A stretch of DNA of 62,642 bases from JAKVAV01 sp047633195 (GCA_047633195.1 JBLIEU010000013.1:1-62642); one strand, 5' to 3'; positions 43,186 through 52,227 are shown, counted from the stretch's first letter. Program-made: numbers and translations. The notes: generated by a model from the sequence alone, not told the origin.

Positions 43186-44231
43186 ATGATTAGCATAGCG
43201 TCTCCGTAAGCATGGAAGCGGTACTTCTCTTTGAGAGCTACTTTGTAAGCAGCAATCACATTATCGTATCCGCCAAAGGCTGCCACTTGCATAAGCAAGG
43301 TGCTCTCAGGAGCGTGAAAGTTGCTGATCATCGAATCGGCAATAGAGAACTCATAAGGAGGGAAAATGAACTTGTTTGTCCACCCTTCAAATGGTTTTAA
43401 TAGGCCTTCAGTAGAAACAGAAGTTTCAACTGCGCGCATTGCAGTAGTGCCCACTACGCAAACTTTTCGTTTTGCAAGTTTGGTCTTATTCACTGTATTC
43501 GCAGACTCTTCTGTAATAGCCATTTGCTCACTGTCCATCTTGTGCTTGGTAAGATCTTCTACCTCTACCGGGCGGAAAGTTCCAAGTCCTACATGAAGTG
43601 TAACAGGCGCAAAGTGAATTCCTTTAAGCTCCATGCGTTTGAGCAATTCGCGGCTAAAGTGCAAACCAGCAGTTGGAACTGCAACGGCACCTTCTTCTTT
43701 GGCAAAAATAGTTTGGTAACGTTCGTAGTCTAACTCTTCAACTGGGCGCTCGATGTACTTAGGTACGGGCGTTTCTCCCAATGACATCATTGTGCTTTTG
43801 AAATCCTCGTAAGGACCATCAAATAAGAAACGAAGTGTTCTACCTCTGGAAGTTGTATTATCAATTACCTCTGCTACAAGCTCATCATTCTCTCCAAAAT
43901 AGAGTTTGTTTCCGATTCGGATTTTACGAGCAGGGTCTACTAAAACATCCCATAAAAGGCTTTCGCGGTTTAATTCACGTAGCAAGAATACCTCGATCTT
44001 AGCACCTGTTTTTTCCTTGTTTCCAAATAAACGGGCAGGAAAAACCTTGGTGTTGTTCATCACAAAACTGTCGTCCTCTTGAAAGTAGTCGAGAACGTCT
44101 TTGAATATTTTGTGTTCGATCTCACCCGTTTTGCGATTCAAGACCATAAGACGGCTCTCGTCGCGGTTTGGGGCGGGGTATTGTGCAATAAGTTCTTTTG
44201 GAAGGTCGAATTTGAACTTGGAAAGCTTCAT
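43182..44231 (-). CDS. queA: S-adenosylmethionine:tRNA ribosyltransferase-isomerase
   Basis: Transfers and isomerises the ribosyl part of SAM onto preQ1-tRNA, making epoxyqueuosine, 349 residues, family length. Signature stretches are LIAQYPAPNRDESRLMVL at the start, VGLGTFRPVEVEDLTKHKM, and STLLMQVAAFGGYDNVI at the end. It lies 72 bases after truB and may be read from the ftsX-truB transcript. Its TAG stop is part of repeat copy C. Confidence 0.96.
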   Translation of the reverse strand: MKLSKFKFDLPKELIAQYPAPNRDESRLMVLNRKTGEIEHKIFKDVLDYFQEDDSFVMNNTKVFPARLFGNKEKTGAKIEVFLLRELNRESLLWDVLVDPARKIRIGNKLYFGENDELVAEVIDNTTSRGRTLRFLFDGPYEDFKSTMMSLGETPVPKYIERPVEELDYERYQTIFAKEEGAVAVPTAGLHFSRELLKRMELKGIHFAPVTLHVGLGTFRPVEVEDLTKHKMDSEQMAITEESANTVNKTKLAKRKVCVVGTTAMRAVETSVSTEGLLKPFEGWTNKFIFPPYEFSIADSMISNFHAPESTLLMQVAAFGGYDNVIAAYKVALKEKYRFHAYGDAMLII

Positions 44232-44303
44232 TCAAAAGGCGTTTTTGTGGTCAAAAATTGCGGCTGCGAAGTTAATGAATAAGGTCGAGCTTTCTATGTC
44301 ATT

Positions 44304-45026
44304 TTAAACATCTTCCTGAACGCCTTGCACCACCCGTTGAAACTCAATGGGATCGATGGAATTTTTAACCGAGTAGTCACCAATTTTTGTTCGGCACAAT
44401 TCAGAAAGATGAGCGCCACATTCCAGTGCTTCGCCAAGATCGCGTGCAATCGAGCGTATATATGTGCCCTTGCTGCACTCAATTTCAAATTTCACTAGCG
44501 GCAGCGAGGAGTTGTCTACTTCAAACTTGCTAATGATGACTGGCCGAGCTTCTAATTTCACCTCTTTTCCCTTTCGTGCCGCTATGTAGGCGCGCTGTCC
44601 ATCCACTTTCTTCGCAGAGAAAATCGGTGGCATTTGCATAATGGCACCCTTCATTTTACTCACGGCCTCTTTCACCATCTCATCCGTGATATGATCGGTA
44701 GAATGATGATTCTCTGTTTTTGATTCCAAATCGTAAGAAGCTGTGGTGGAGCCTAGAGTGAAAGTGCCTGTATAGGTTTTATTCTGGAGTGTGAGGTCGG
44801 CGATACTTTTGGTGAACTTTCCCGTGCAAATAATAAGCAGTCCAGTTGCCAATGGGTCGAGGGTGCCTGCGTGACCCACCTTCAGTTTTTTAAGATCAAA
44901 TTTTTTGCGAATCGCGTAGCGAACTTTTGCCACCGCATCAAAGCTCGTCCAAGTGAGGGGCTTGTCAATTAAAAGAAGCTGACCCGCTTGAAACTCTTCA
45001 ACCGTATGCTTACTGTAATCGATCAT
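44304..45026 (-). CDS. truB: tRNA pseudouridine-55 synthase
   Basis: Makes pseudouridine 55 in the T arm of tRNAs, 240 residues from the ATG at 45026. The longer open frame runs through uppP and does not look like TruB. The catalytic Asp is in GHAGTLDPLATGLLI, preceded by LLIDKPLTWTSFDAV. KGTYIRSIARDLGEAL is the third TruB signature. Start and uppP stop share ATGA (4-base overlap), so translation is coupled in ftsX-DUF3098-uppP-truB. Confidence 0.95.
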   Translation of the reverse strand: MIDYSKHTVEEFQAGQLLLIDKPLTWTSFDAVAKVRYAIRKKFDLKKLKVGHAGTLDPLATGLLIICTGKFTKSIADLTLQNKTYTGTFTLGSTTASYDLESKTENHHSTDHITDEMVKEAVSKMKGAIMQMPPIFSAKKVDGQRAYIAARKGKEVKLEARPVIISKFEVDNSSLPLVKFEIECSKGTYIRSIARDLGEALECGAHLSELCRTKIGDYSVKNSIDPIEFQRVVQGVQEDV

Positions 45027-45823
45027 ACGTAAAGCGAATATCCAATTGCGATTGATCCAACAGCGAGGCAGTAGTATGCGAAATAGTCCAACTTGCTTTT
45101 TTTCACAATGGCGATCATCCAGCGACAAGCAAATATTCCCGCGACGAATGCAGCTGTGAATCCTGTAATGAGGGCCATATTGTCAATATTTCGCGATGGC
45201 TGAGCTTCTAGAAAATCCTTGTATTCTAAAATCATAGCCCCGAAGATGACAGGCAATACCATCAGGAATGAGAACCGCGCTGCACGTTCGCGACTTACAC
45301 CTGAGATAAGGGCGATAGATATCGTAGAGCCTGAACGGGAAACACCTGGCAGCACCGCAATAGCCTGGGATATCCCGATTAACAAAGCTCTTCCAAAAGT
45401 CACTTTCCCTTCCTTTATAGGTATCCGTGTGGTACTATAAAGCAAAACGGCTGTGAAGATGAGCGAGCATCCTACCAGAAGAAGATTTCCTTCGAATAGC
45501 ATTTCAATTTCATCCTTGAAAAAGACACCTACGAAGAATACAGGAATCATACTGACTAGAATGAATGCTGCAAACTTGGTGCTTTCGTTCCATTTGAATG
45601 CGAACAAGCCTTTAAAGAGATCGGTAATGTCATTTCGGAAAACGACAACGGTACTTAGGGCAGTGGCACCATGCAGAGCGATGGTAAATAACATGCTCTC
45701 ACCAGCCTCGAGATCATCGCCAATGATGGCTTTTGCCAATTCCAAATGCCCTGAGCTGCTCACGGGAAGAAATTCCGTAAGTCCTTGAATAATGCCCAAG
45801 ACGAGGGCCTCTAAAATGCTCAT
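45023..45823 (-). CDS. uppP: undecaprenyl-diphosphatase (UppP/BacA)
   Basis: Inner-membrane phosphatase recycling the lipid carrier of peptidoglycan and other envelope polymers, 266 residues with about 8 membrane helices. The active-site motifs are EFLPVSSSGHLELA and LPGVSRSGSTISIALI. Both neighbours overlap it by 4 bases. The gene order around it recurs in Bacteroidota and links cell division, envelope and tRNA genes. Confidence 0.95.
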   Translation of the reverse strand: MSILEALVLGIIQGLTEFLPVSSSGHLELAKAIIGDDLEAGESMLFTIALHGATALSTVVVFRNDITDLFKGLFAFKWNESTKFAAFILVSMIPVFFVGVFFKDEIEMLFEGNLLLVGCSLIFTAVLLYSTTRIPIKEGKVTFGRALLIGISQAIAVLPGVSRSGSTISIALISGVSRERAARFSFLMVLPVIFGAMILEYKDFLEAQPSRNIDNMALITGFTAAFVAGIFACRWMIAIVKKSKLDYFAYYCLAVGSIAIGYSLYV

Positions 45824-46089
45824 GATTCAGATTGAGAGGAAGTTTCTTTTTTGAGAATTGAATAGAAAATCACAACATATCCGATCACGACTACAATGGG
45901 AGCTAAGGTTATTCTGCGAAAGCTAAAAAGCTCTTCACTGAACTCCATTGGGTCTTCCGTTCCACCTCCGATCATGAGGATGAATCCCAAAACCACTACT
46001 GCAATGCCAATCAACATTACTTTGTAATTCTTTGCGCTTAGTGCGAAGCTTTCCTTTTCTTGATTTTCTGTTGTGCTCATCGGATTCAA
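45820..46089 (-). CDS. DUF3098 small membrane protein
   Basis: 89 residues with two membrane helices (VMLIGIAVVVLGFILMIGGG and ITLAPIVVVIGYVVIFYSIL) separated by a short loop. A Glu/Ser-rich C-terminus follows. DUF3098 is a Bacteroidota family found between ftsX and uppP, exactly as here, with 4-base overlaps on both sides. Function unknown; a helper of FtsX or UppP is a guess from position. Confidence 0.8.
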   Translation of the reverse strand: MNPMSTTENQEKESFALSAKNYKVMLIGIAVVVLGFILMIGGGTEDPMEFSEELFSFRRITLAPIVVVIGYVVIFYSILKKETSSQSES

Positions 46090-46961
46090 TAAATTTTAGA
46101 AGCGTCCATTCTCAAGTAACGCCTTACTGCAAATAACGTTGATATTCCTGAAATTACCATTCCCAAAAGGGCAACGAGGCTAAATAGCTTAACAAACATT
46201 ATCAGGTCGTTGAACTCAAAAAACTCTGGAACCTCGTGCCTTACGGCAAAAAGAATTCCCAGAATCAATAGTATGGCGATGAAGCTGGCATAGAGTCCTT
46301 GGAGGATTCCATTCCAGATAAAAGGTCGTTGAATAAAGCCTCCCGTGGCACCTACCAGCTGCATACTGCGGATCACGAAACGTTTTGAGTAGATGGTGAG
46401 GCGGATGGTGTTGTTGATCAATGCTATTGCAATAAGCAGGAGTAAAGCGCTGAAAGCCAGAAGCGCAATCCCAATTTTATTGACGTTGTTTTCGATCTGT
46501 CGAATCAAGTTTGGGCTGTAGACCACTTCGTTCACCCCTTCTCTGGCTTCTATTTTTCCAGCAATGTTTGCAATGCTATCGGGGTGCGTGTATTCTACAT
46601 TTAACTTTAGATCTATCAGGCCTGGCAGGGGATTGTAGTCCAAGAAATCCATGAATTCCTCACCGAGATCTTCTTGCAGCTGCTTAGCTGACTCTTCTTT
46701 GCTGATGTATTCCGTTGATCGGGAATAGGCTTCAGCGTCTACTTCCTTTTTAAGTCGGGTTATTTCCCCTTCGCTTAAATCAGAGTCGAGAAATATTTCC
46801 ACGCGAATGCTCTCTTTCACATAAGTGGAAAGCTTCTGAGTATTGAGGATTAGGATGGACAAAATACCAAGCATAAAGAGCACCAAGCTGATGCCTATTA
46901 CTGTCGAAACGGCGCTAGTTCGCGCTCTTCTTCTTGCGTACTTGTCAGGAGTGGAGGCCAT
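46086..46961 (-). CDS. ftsX: cell division protein FtsX
   Basis: Permease-like partner of the ATPase FtsE, which controls peptidoglycan hydrolases at the septum, 291 residues. TM1 lies at about 18-40 (VSTVIGISLVLFMLGILSILIL), then a periplasmic domain (about 45-160), then three membrane helices with the FtsX C-terminal loop. It heads the ftsX-DUF3098-uppP-truB unit. ftsE is not adjacent. Confidence 0.9.
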   Translation of the reverse strand: MASTPDKYARRRARTSAVSTVIGISLVLFMLGILSILILNTQKLSTYVKESIRVEIFLDSDLSEGEITRLKKEVDAEAYSRSTEYISKEESAKQLQEDLGEEFMDFLDYNPLPGLIDLKLNVEYTHPDSIANIAGKIEAREGVNEVVYSPNLIRQIENNVNKIGIALLAFSALLLLIAIALINNTIRLTIYSKRFVIRSMQLVGATGGFIQRPFIWNGILQGLYASFIAILLILGILFAVRHEVPEFFEFNDLIMFVKLFSLVALLGMVISGISTLFAVRRYLRMDASKIY

Positions 46962-46970
46962 AACAGTCGG

Positions 46971-46978
46971 CTAAAGTA
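46971..46978 (-). promoter_or_regulatory. possible ftsX -7 box
   Basis: The minus strand reads TACTTTAG, one base off TAnnTTTG, 9 bases before the start. Confidence 0.3.
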
Positions 46979-47045
46979 GGAATATTATCAGTTAGAAAAT
47001 AAAGGGATATAAAGTGAAAAAAACTCAGATGGAAACCAGTCACAT

Positions 47046-47639
47046 TCAAGAACGAGCAAATTCGATTAAGCGGCAGTAATCATTCTTGTCTGCAAGCTTT
47101 ACTGCATTTAAGTATACTGAACGCGCATTCTCGGAAATGGCTTCCCGAGTGCCCCAACTGAATAGTGGTCGTTGAAAAACTTTTTCGATGATTAAATCAG
47201 CCATAAGTCGGCTGTGGCGTCCGTTGCCATTTGGAAAACAATGTATACTCACGATGCGGTGTTTAAACCTCATCGCAATTTCATCAGAAGAAAAGGAATC
47301 ATTGGAAATCCAAAATAGAGTGTCGTCACAAAGAACCTTGAGAGCTGGGGGGATTTCCCATTTATTGATCTCTAGATTTTTTTCTGTTTTCCTGAATTCA
47401 CCTGCCCACCTCCAAACATCTCCGAACATTTTCTTGTGAAGTGTTTTGACGAATTTTTCAGTCAGAATTGTTTCGGCCTTCATTGGTTTTCCAATTGTCC
47501 ATTGAATGGCTTCTTCAATATTCTGTTGTTCAAATTCATCTAGCTCCTCCTTGGTAGCTATGCTCCGAATGATCAGGCCTTCCTTCTCCTCTTCTTCAAG
47601 AGATGTCTGTCCATACGCCTCATTGAGATTTAGTCCCAT
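47046..47639 (-). CDS. mobile mystery protein B, Fic-domain enzyme
   Basis: 197 residues. The Fic motif is complete: HCFPNGNGRHSR at 133-144, with catalytic His133 and the phosphate-binding Asn/Gly/Arg, as in AMP-transferring Fic proteins. WRWAGEFRKTEKNLEI is the flap region of the family. No SxxxE(G/N) inhibitory motif was found inside this protein. It overlaps the end of the partner A gene by 10 bases, and the A/B order is that of the known mobile mystery pair, often seen on plasmids and integrated elements. The target protein is unknown. Confidence 0.85.
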   Translation of the reverse strand: MGLNLNEAYGQTSLEEEEKEGLIIRSIATKEELDEFEQQNIEEAIQWTIGKPMKAETILTEKFVKTLHKKMFGDVWRWAGEFRKTEKNLEINKWEIPPALKVLCDDTLFWISNDSFSSDEIAMRFKHRIVSIHCFPNGNGRHSRLMADLIIEKVFQRPLFSWGTREAISENARSVYLNAVKLADKNDYCRLIEFARS

Positions 47640-48088
47640 AAATTCTTTGGAAGCTCTCGCTTGATCATTTCGGTGCGTTCTTCAATCGCTTTTTCAATTC
47701 TTTCGGTCGAGTTTTCTTGATTCTCAAGCTTCATGCTATTCGATGTCCTCGCCACTATTTGCTTTGCTAGTTCCCGCGCTTTGCGGTCTATGTATGCCTC
47801 CAAAGACTTTTCTTCGGGAACTAAACCATATACCAAATGCATATCCATAGCGGCTGCAACTTCTCTCAGTTTTGCAATAGTTAGAGTTCCCTCTTGTTCT
47901 CTTTTTTCGATTCTACTAATGTTTTGTTTACTCACACCGAGTTTATCTGCTAATTGCTGCAGCGTCATTCCAAAGCTAGTTCTCAAGGATTTGATCCAAC
48001 CTGACGCAGGGTTTGATTGGTTTATTAAGGGCGTGAGTAATTTGACCTTGGATTCTAATTGACTTATTTGCAGTTGCCGCTTGTTCAT
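47630..48088 (-). CDS. mobile mystery protein A, XRE-type regulator
   Basis: 152 residues. The helix-turn-helix lies at about 36-70 (MTLQQLADKLGVSKQNISRI), preceded by WIKSLRTSFG and followed by LREVAAAMDMHLVYGLVP, typical of the family. The C-terminal third is helical, with SMKLENQ at 118-124 and a final LPKNLWD. S118-E122-N123 fits the Fic-inhibitory pattern SxxxE(G/N). It is first in the pair and its start abuts a 24-bp perfect palindrome, so it probably represses its own operon. Confidence 0.85.
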   Translation of the reverse strand: MNKRQLQISQLESKVKLLTPLINQSNPASGWIKSLRTSFGMTLQQLADKLGVSKQNISRIEKREQEGTLTIAKLREVAAAMDMHLVYGLVPEEKSLEAYIDRKARELAKQIVARTSNSMKLENQENSTERIEKAIEERTEMIKRELPKNLWD

Positions 48089-48112
48089 TTTGTTAATCTA
48101 TAGATTAACAAA
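48089..48112 (-). promoter_or_regulatory. perfect 24-bp palindrome, likely operator of the mobile mystery pair
   Basis: The arms TTTGTTAATCTA and TAGATTAACAAA meet without spacer and end right at the start codon. They overlap an exact -7 box (TAAATTTG on the minus strand, 48116-48109), so binding there would block both polymerase and ribosome. Confidence 0.65.
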
Positions 48113-48187
48113 TTTACATAAAAGTAAATATATAATTTGACAATAGTAATAATAAATCAACATTTATATTGACAAAAATGTAATAAT

Positions 48188-48206
48188 ATCAATCTATAGG
48201 GTGACG
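48188..48206 (-). promoter_or_regulatory. possible second, weaker operator
   Basis: A 19-base stretch shares 12 positions with the palindrome core, including AATCTATAG and a final GAC. It lies about 85 bases upstream of the first site. The AT-rich strip between shows no gene. Confidence 0.35.
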
Positions 48207-48270
48207 AAATGAACACCAACAACAATGGATTAACCGGACTCACTTGCATGTTTTACCCCCAATGATTTAA

Positions 48271-48278
48271 TATCTTTG
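48271..48278 (+). promoter_or_regulatory. leuS promoter -7 box
   Basis: TATCTTTG matches TAnnTTTG, 20 bases before the leuS ATG. A TTG at 48244-48246 is a distant candidate for -33. Confidence 0.5.
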
Positions 48279-48298
48279 CCGCTTCAAATTGAATAGCA

Positions 48299-51200
48299 AT
48301 GGAATACAATTTTCGGGAAATTGAAGCCAAGTGGCAGAAAATCTGGAAGGATACAGAAGTTTATAAAGTTGAAGAAGATCCTGACAAGGAGAAATTCTAC
48401 GTGTTGGATATGTTTCCCTACCCTTCTGGTGCGGGTCTCCACGTGGGTCACCCTTTGGGATACATCGCTTCTGACGTGATTGCGCGCTATAAAACCCACA
48501 AAGGGTTTAACGTGCTTCACCCCATGGGCTTCGACTCTTTCGGTCTCCCTGCTGAGCAATACGCTATACAAACAGGGCAGCACCCTGCTATTACCACCAG
48601 AGATAATGTAGCTCGATACAAGGAGCAGCTCCAGCGAATGGGCTTCAATTACGACTGGAGCCGAGAGGTGCGCACCAGCGATCCTGATTACTACCGCTGG
48701 ACCCAGTGGATTTTTTCGAAAATCTACCAGAGTTGGTACAACAACAAAACAAACCAAGCCGAAGATGTCTCAACCCTAATCGCTGCATTTGAAGAAAACG
48801 GAACATACGGTGTCGAGGCATTTATTGATAGAGATTGGTTCAAAGAGCTGAATATGGAAAATTTCCCTTTCGGGGAATACTTCTCGGGAGAGCTCACTGC
48901 CACCGACTGGAAGGTCTTGAAAGACCACCAGAAACAAGAAATATTAAGCCATTACCGATTGGCATACCTCAGCGAAACTTGGGTGAACTGGTGTGAAGCT
49001 TTGGGAACTGTTTTGGCAAACGACGAAATAAAAGAAGGCCTCAGCGAGCGCGGAGGACACCCCGTGGAGCAGCGCCTGATGAATCAGTGGAGCTTGCGTA
49101 TTACCGCCTATGCCGACCGATTGCTCGAAGGCTTGGAAAAAGTAGACTGGCAAGATTCTATAAAAGACATGCAGCGCAACTGGATCGGTAAATCGATCGG
49201 CGCCATGGTGCGTTTTATGTTGGCCAATCATCCTGAGCATATCGATGTTTTTACCACTCGCCCCGACACCATTTTCGGCGTGAGTTTTATGGTGCTTGCG
49301 CCAGAGCATGACTTGGTGAAGAAAATTACTACCGACGACCGCCGCGAAACTGTGGAAGCTTACGTGAAAAAGAGCATGGCCAAAACGGAGCGCGAGCGTC
49401 AAAGTGAGGTGAAAACCGTAACAGGTGAATTCACGGGAGCCTATGCTACTCATCCTTTTTCGGGAGAGAAAGTTCCTGTTTGGATTGCCGACTACGTTTT
49501 GGCGGGATACGGAACAGGAGCCGTTATGGCCGTCCCTTCCGGCGATGAAAGAGATTACGCTTTCGCGAAGAAGTTTGATCTAGAGATTCCGAATATTTTC
49601 GAAGGAGTTGATATTTCGCAAGAGCCTTATCCAGGTAAAAAGATCACGCTTAAAAACTCTGGTTTCCTTGAAGGAATGACTTATGAAAAGGCCATGCAGG
49701 CCGTCATTCACGAATTGGAAGAAAAACGTCTTGGCTATGGAAAAGTTAACTACCGATTGCGCGATGCCATTTTTTCGCGTCAGCGCTATTGGGGAGAACC
49801 GTTTCCAGTTTACTATAAGAACGACATTCCTCATCTTCTTGCCGATGATCAATTGCCTCTGACACTTCCTCCTGTAGATAAATACTTGCCGACAGATTCT
49901 GGTGAGCCACCTTTGGCTAGAGCCAAAAAAGAAGACTGGCCTATTTTTGAAGGCGACCGTATGGAGCACAATACCATGCCTGGCTGGGCGGGTTCGTCGT
50001 GGTACTTCCTTCGCTACATGGACCCAAAGAACACAGAGCTGCCTGTTTCACCCGAAAAGGCAGACTACTGGGGAGCCGTTGATTTGTACATTGGTGGAGC
50101 TGAGCATGCTACAGGTCACCTATTGTATTCTCGCTTTTGGACGAAGTTTTTGTGCGATCGGGGTTTCATCGATTTTGATGAGCCTTTCGGCAAAATGATC
50201 AACCAAGGAATGATCTTGGGTCGGTCAAGCTTAATTTATCGCTTGGATATTTTGAACTACGACATCCCAGGATTCACTAGCGGCGAAGATTTGCCTTCTC
50301 CTCGATCTTTCCCCGAAATTTTTGTCTCTAAAGAGATTTATGACGACTGGAAAAAGCACGGTTACCTCACCGAAAATCGCAATTACGTCGTTCAGAAATT
50401 ACAGACTCTACTCCACGAACAATTGAGCGAATTTGGTGGGATGGATACCAGCAATGCTACCGCAGAATTCACTGCGACTCCCCTTCACGTCGACGTGGAT
50501 TTGGTTGAAAACGATGTTCTCGATGTAGAAAGATTTAGGAATTGGAGAAAGCAATACGCCGATGCATATTTCATTCTGAGTCAAGACGGAAAGTACCACT
50601 GCGGCCATGAGGTGGAAAAGATGTCTAAGCGCTGGTTTAATGTGGTAACTCCCGATGCGCTTTGCGATCAATACGGAGCAGACACCTTGCGGATGTACGA
50701 GATGTTTCTCGGCCCCGTTGAGCAATCGAAGCCTTGGGATACCCAGGGAATAAGCGGAGTGCACAACTTCTTAAGGAAATTTTGGCGACTGCTTCACGAT
50801 GGAGATGGAAACGTCTTGTTGAGCAATGAAGCGCCTTCTAAAAAAGAGATGCAAACGCTTCATCGCTGCATCAAAAAGGTGACGGACGACTTGGATCGAC
50901 TTTCATGGAATACTGTCGTGAGTACCTTGATGATAGCCGTAAACGAACTAACGGCTTTGAAAAGCAATAACAGGCAAGTATTAGAAACCTTGACTATTCT
51001 GATTTCTCCATATGGCCCTCACTTTGCCGAAGAGATTTGGGAGAAACTTGGAAATAGCGATTCTGTGCTTAAGCAATCTTGGCCGACTTTCGAGGCGAAA
51101 TACCTTGAAGAGGATGAGTTTGAATACCCTGTTTCCTTCAATGGAAAGATGAGATTCAAAATGGCCTTGGCAGCAGATATGCCTAAGGAAGAAGTCGAAA

Positions 51201-51301
51201 AAGCGGTACTCAATTCAGCCGAAGCTGCGAAATACTTGGAAGGGAAAACCCCTAAGAAGGTGATCGTGGTGCCGAAAAGAATTGTGAATGTGGTGATATA
51301 A
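48299..51301 (+). CDS. leuS: leucyl-tRNA synthetase
   Basis: Class Ia synthetase charging tRNA-Leu, 1000 residues, somewhat above the usual 860-950. The HIGH motif appears as GLHVGHPLGYIASD near 46-58 and the KMSKS loop as EKMSKRWFNVV near 773. The CP1 editing domain (about 260-470) is present, with VFTTRPDTIFGVSF as the editing signature, plus the anticodon domain. An insertion after the N-terminal half (about 155-205, DRDWFKELNMENF) fits the Bacteroidota form. A short hairpin (AGGCAA/TTGCCT) follows at 51304-51320 without a U-run. Confidence 0.95.
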   Translation: MEYNFREIEAKWQKIWKDTEVYKVEEDPDKEKFYVLDMFPYPSGAGLHVGHPLGYIASDVIARYKTHKGFNVLHPMGFDSFGLPAEQYAIQTGQHPAITTRDNVARYKEQLQRMGFNYDWSREVRTSDPDYYRWTQWIFSKIYQSWYNNKTNQAEDVSTLIAAFEENGTYGVEAFIDRDWFKELNMENFPFGEYFSGELTATDWKVLKDHQKQEILSHYRLAYLSETWVNWCEALGTVLANDEIKEGLSERGGHPVEQRLMNQWSLRITAYADRLLEGLEKVDWQDSIKDMQRNWIGKSIGAMVRFMLANHPEHIDVFTTRPDTIFGVSFMVLAPEHDLVKKITTDDRRETVEAYVKKSMAKTERERQSEVKTVTGEFTGAYATHPFSGEKVPVWIADYVLAGYGTGAVMAVPSGDERDYAFAKKFDLEIPNIFEGVDISQEPYPGKKITLKNSGFLEGMTYEKAMQAVIHELEEKRLGYGKVNYRLRDAIFSRQRYWGEPFPVYYKNDIPHLLADDQLPLTLPPVDKYLPTDSGEPPLARAKKEDWPIFEGDRMEHNTMPGWAGSSWYFLRYMDPKNTELPVSPEKADYWGAVDLYIGGAEHATGHLLYSRFWTKFLCDRGFIDFDEPFGKMINQGMILGRSSLIYRLDILNYDIPGFTSGEDLPSPRSFPEIFVSKEIYDDWKKHGYLTENRNYVVQKLQTLLHEQLSEFGGMDTSNATAEFTATPLHVDVDLVENDVLDVERFRNWRKQYADAYFILSQDGKYHCGHEVEKMSKRWFNVVTPDALCDQYGADTLRMYEMFLGPVEQSKPWDTQGISGVHNFLRKFWRLLHDGDGNVLLSNEAPSKKEMQTLHRCIKKVTDDLDRLSWNTVVSTLMIAVNELTALKSNNRQVLETLTILISPYGPHFAEEIWEKLGNSDSVLKQSWPTFEAKYLEEDEFEYPVSFNGKMRFKMALAADMPKEEVEKAVLNSAEAAKYLEGKTPKKVIVVPKRIVNVVI

Positions 51302-51378
51302 AGGCAATTTTTTGCCTCTGCTATCGTCTATTATCAAGTCTTCTAACCCTTTGGAATGGAATTTGAGTTGACCGCTGC

Positions 51379-52197
51379 ATGAAGCAAATCACACTTCTTA
51401 CGATTAGCACGCTTTTGACCTTGTCGGTTTTTTCTCAGAAAATACCACCAAAGGCAAGTTTGGATACTCTTCCGGTAATGGATTTACCAGCAATTGATCA
51501 AAATGCTTTTGGTGAAGGTGAATACCTTCGATTCAGATTGCATTATGGGCTTATCGATGCAGGCGAGGCCGAACTGAATATCTATAAAAGCAAAAGGAAA
51601 TACGAAGGCAGGGACGCCTTGCATGTGATCGGAACTGGGAAGACACTCGGCGCTTTCAACTGGTTCTTTAAAGTGAGAGATCGCTACGAGACCTACCTAG
51701 ATGAGGAAGGTGTTTTCCCTTGGGAATTTGTTCGAGATATTCGGGAAGGAGGCTACGAAAAGCAGCAGACCTACAGCTTTCATCAGCATAAGGCCGCCGT
51801 AAGCACCAACAAGGGCGATACGTTCAAGATTCCACCATTGTCGCAAGACATGCTCTCTTCGTTTTATTTTGCTCGCACGATCGACTTTTCAAACGCCCGT
51901 ATTGGTGAAGTCTTTACCATCCCCACCTTCGTCGATGGAGAAGAGTATCCGCTCAAGATCAGATACCTCGGAAAAGAAAACCTCAAATCGAGGACAGGAA
52001 CCTACCGTTGCCTGAAGTTTGTGCCCGTAGTTCAAGAGGGAAGAGTATTTAAGGAAGAGGAAGATATGACGGTTTGGATCACCGATGATAAGAATAAGAT
52101 TCCCGTTTTGGCTCAAGCCAAAGTAGTGGTGGGTTCCATCAAAATGGAATTGGTAGAATACCACAACTTGTCGAATCCTATCGCAAAAATCGATTGA
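51379..52197 (+). CDS. DUF3108 domain protein, secreted
   Basis: 272 residues with a signal peptide (MKQITLLTISTLLTLSVFSQK). The body matches DUF3108: FGEGEYLRFRLHYGLIDAGEAEL near the start and KRKYEGRDALHVIGTGKT, a lipocalin-like or porin-associated beta fold whose role is unknown. It starts 77 bases after leuS. The next gene has its own promoter overlapping this stop. Confidence 0.8.
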   Translation: MKQITLLTISTLLTLSVFSQKIPPKASLDTLPVMDLPAIDQNAFGEGEYLRFRLHYGLIDAGEAELNIYKSKRKYEGRDALHVIGTGKTLGAFNWFFKVRDRYETYLDEEGVFPWEFVRDIREGGYEKQQTYSFHQHKAAVSTNKGDTFKIPPLSQDMLSSFYFARTIDFSNARIGEVFTIPTFVDGEEYPLKIRYLGKENLKSRTGTYRCLKFVPVVQEGRVFKEEEDMTVWITDDKNKIPVLAQAKVVVGSIKMELVEYHNLSNPIAKID

Positions 52198-52221
52198 TTC
52201 GAACTTCGATTTTTATATTCG
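52194..52221 (+). promoter_or_regulatory. promoter of the M23 peptidase gene
   Basis: TTG at 52194-52196, a 17-base spacer and TATATTCG at 52214-52221 (one base off TAnnTTTG), 6 bases before the ATG. Confidence 0.45.
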
Positions 52222-52227
52222 CGCTTC

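Noticed and set aside
45027..45128. N-terminal extension of truB into uppP
   Set aside because: The extension reads through uppP in another frame; the ATGA overlap at 45023-45026 is the usual junction.
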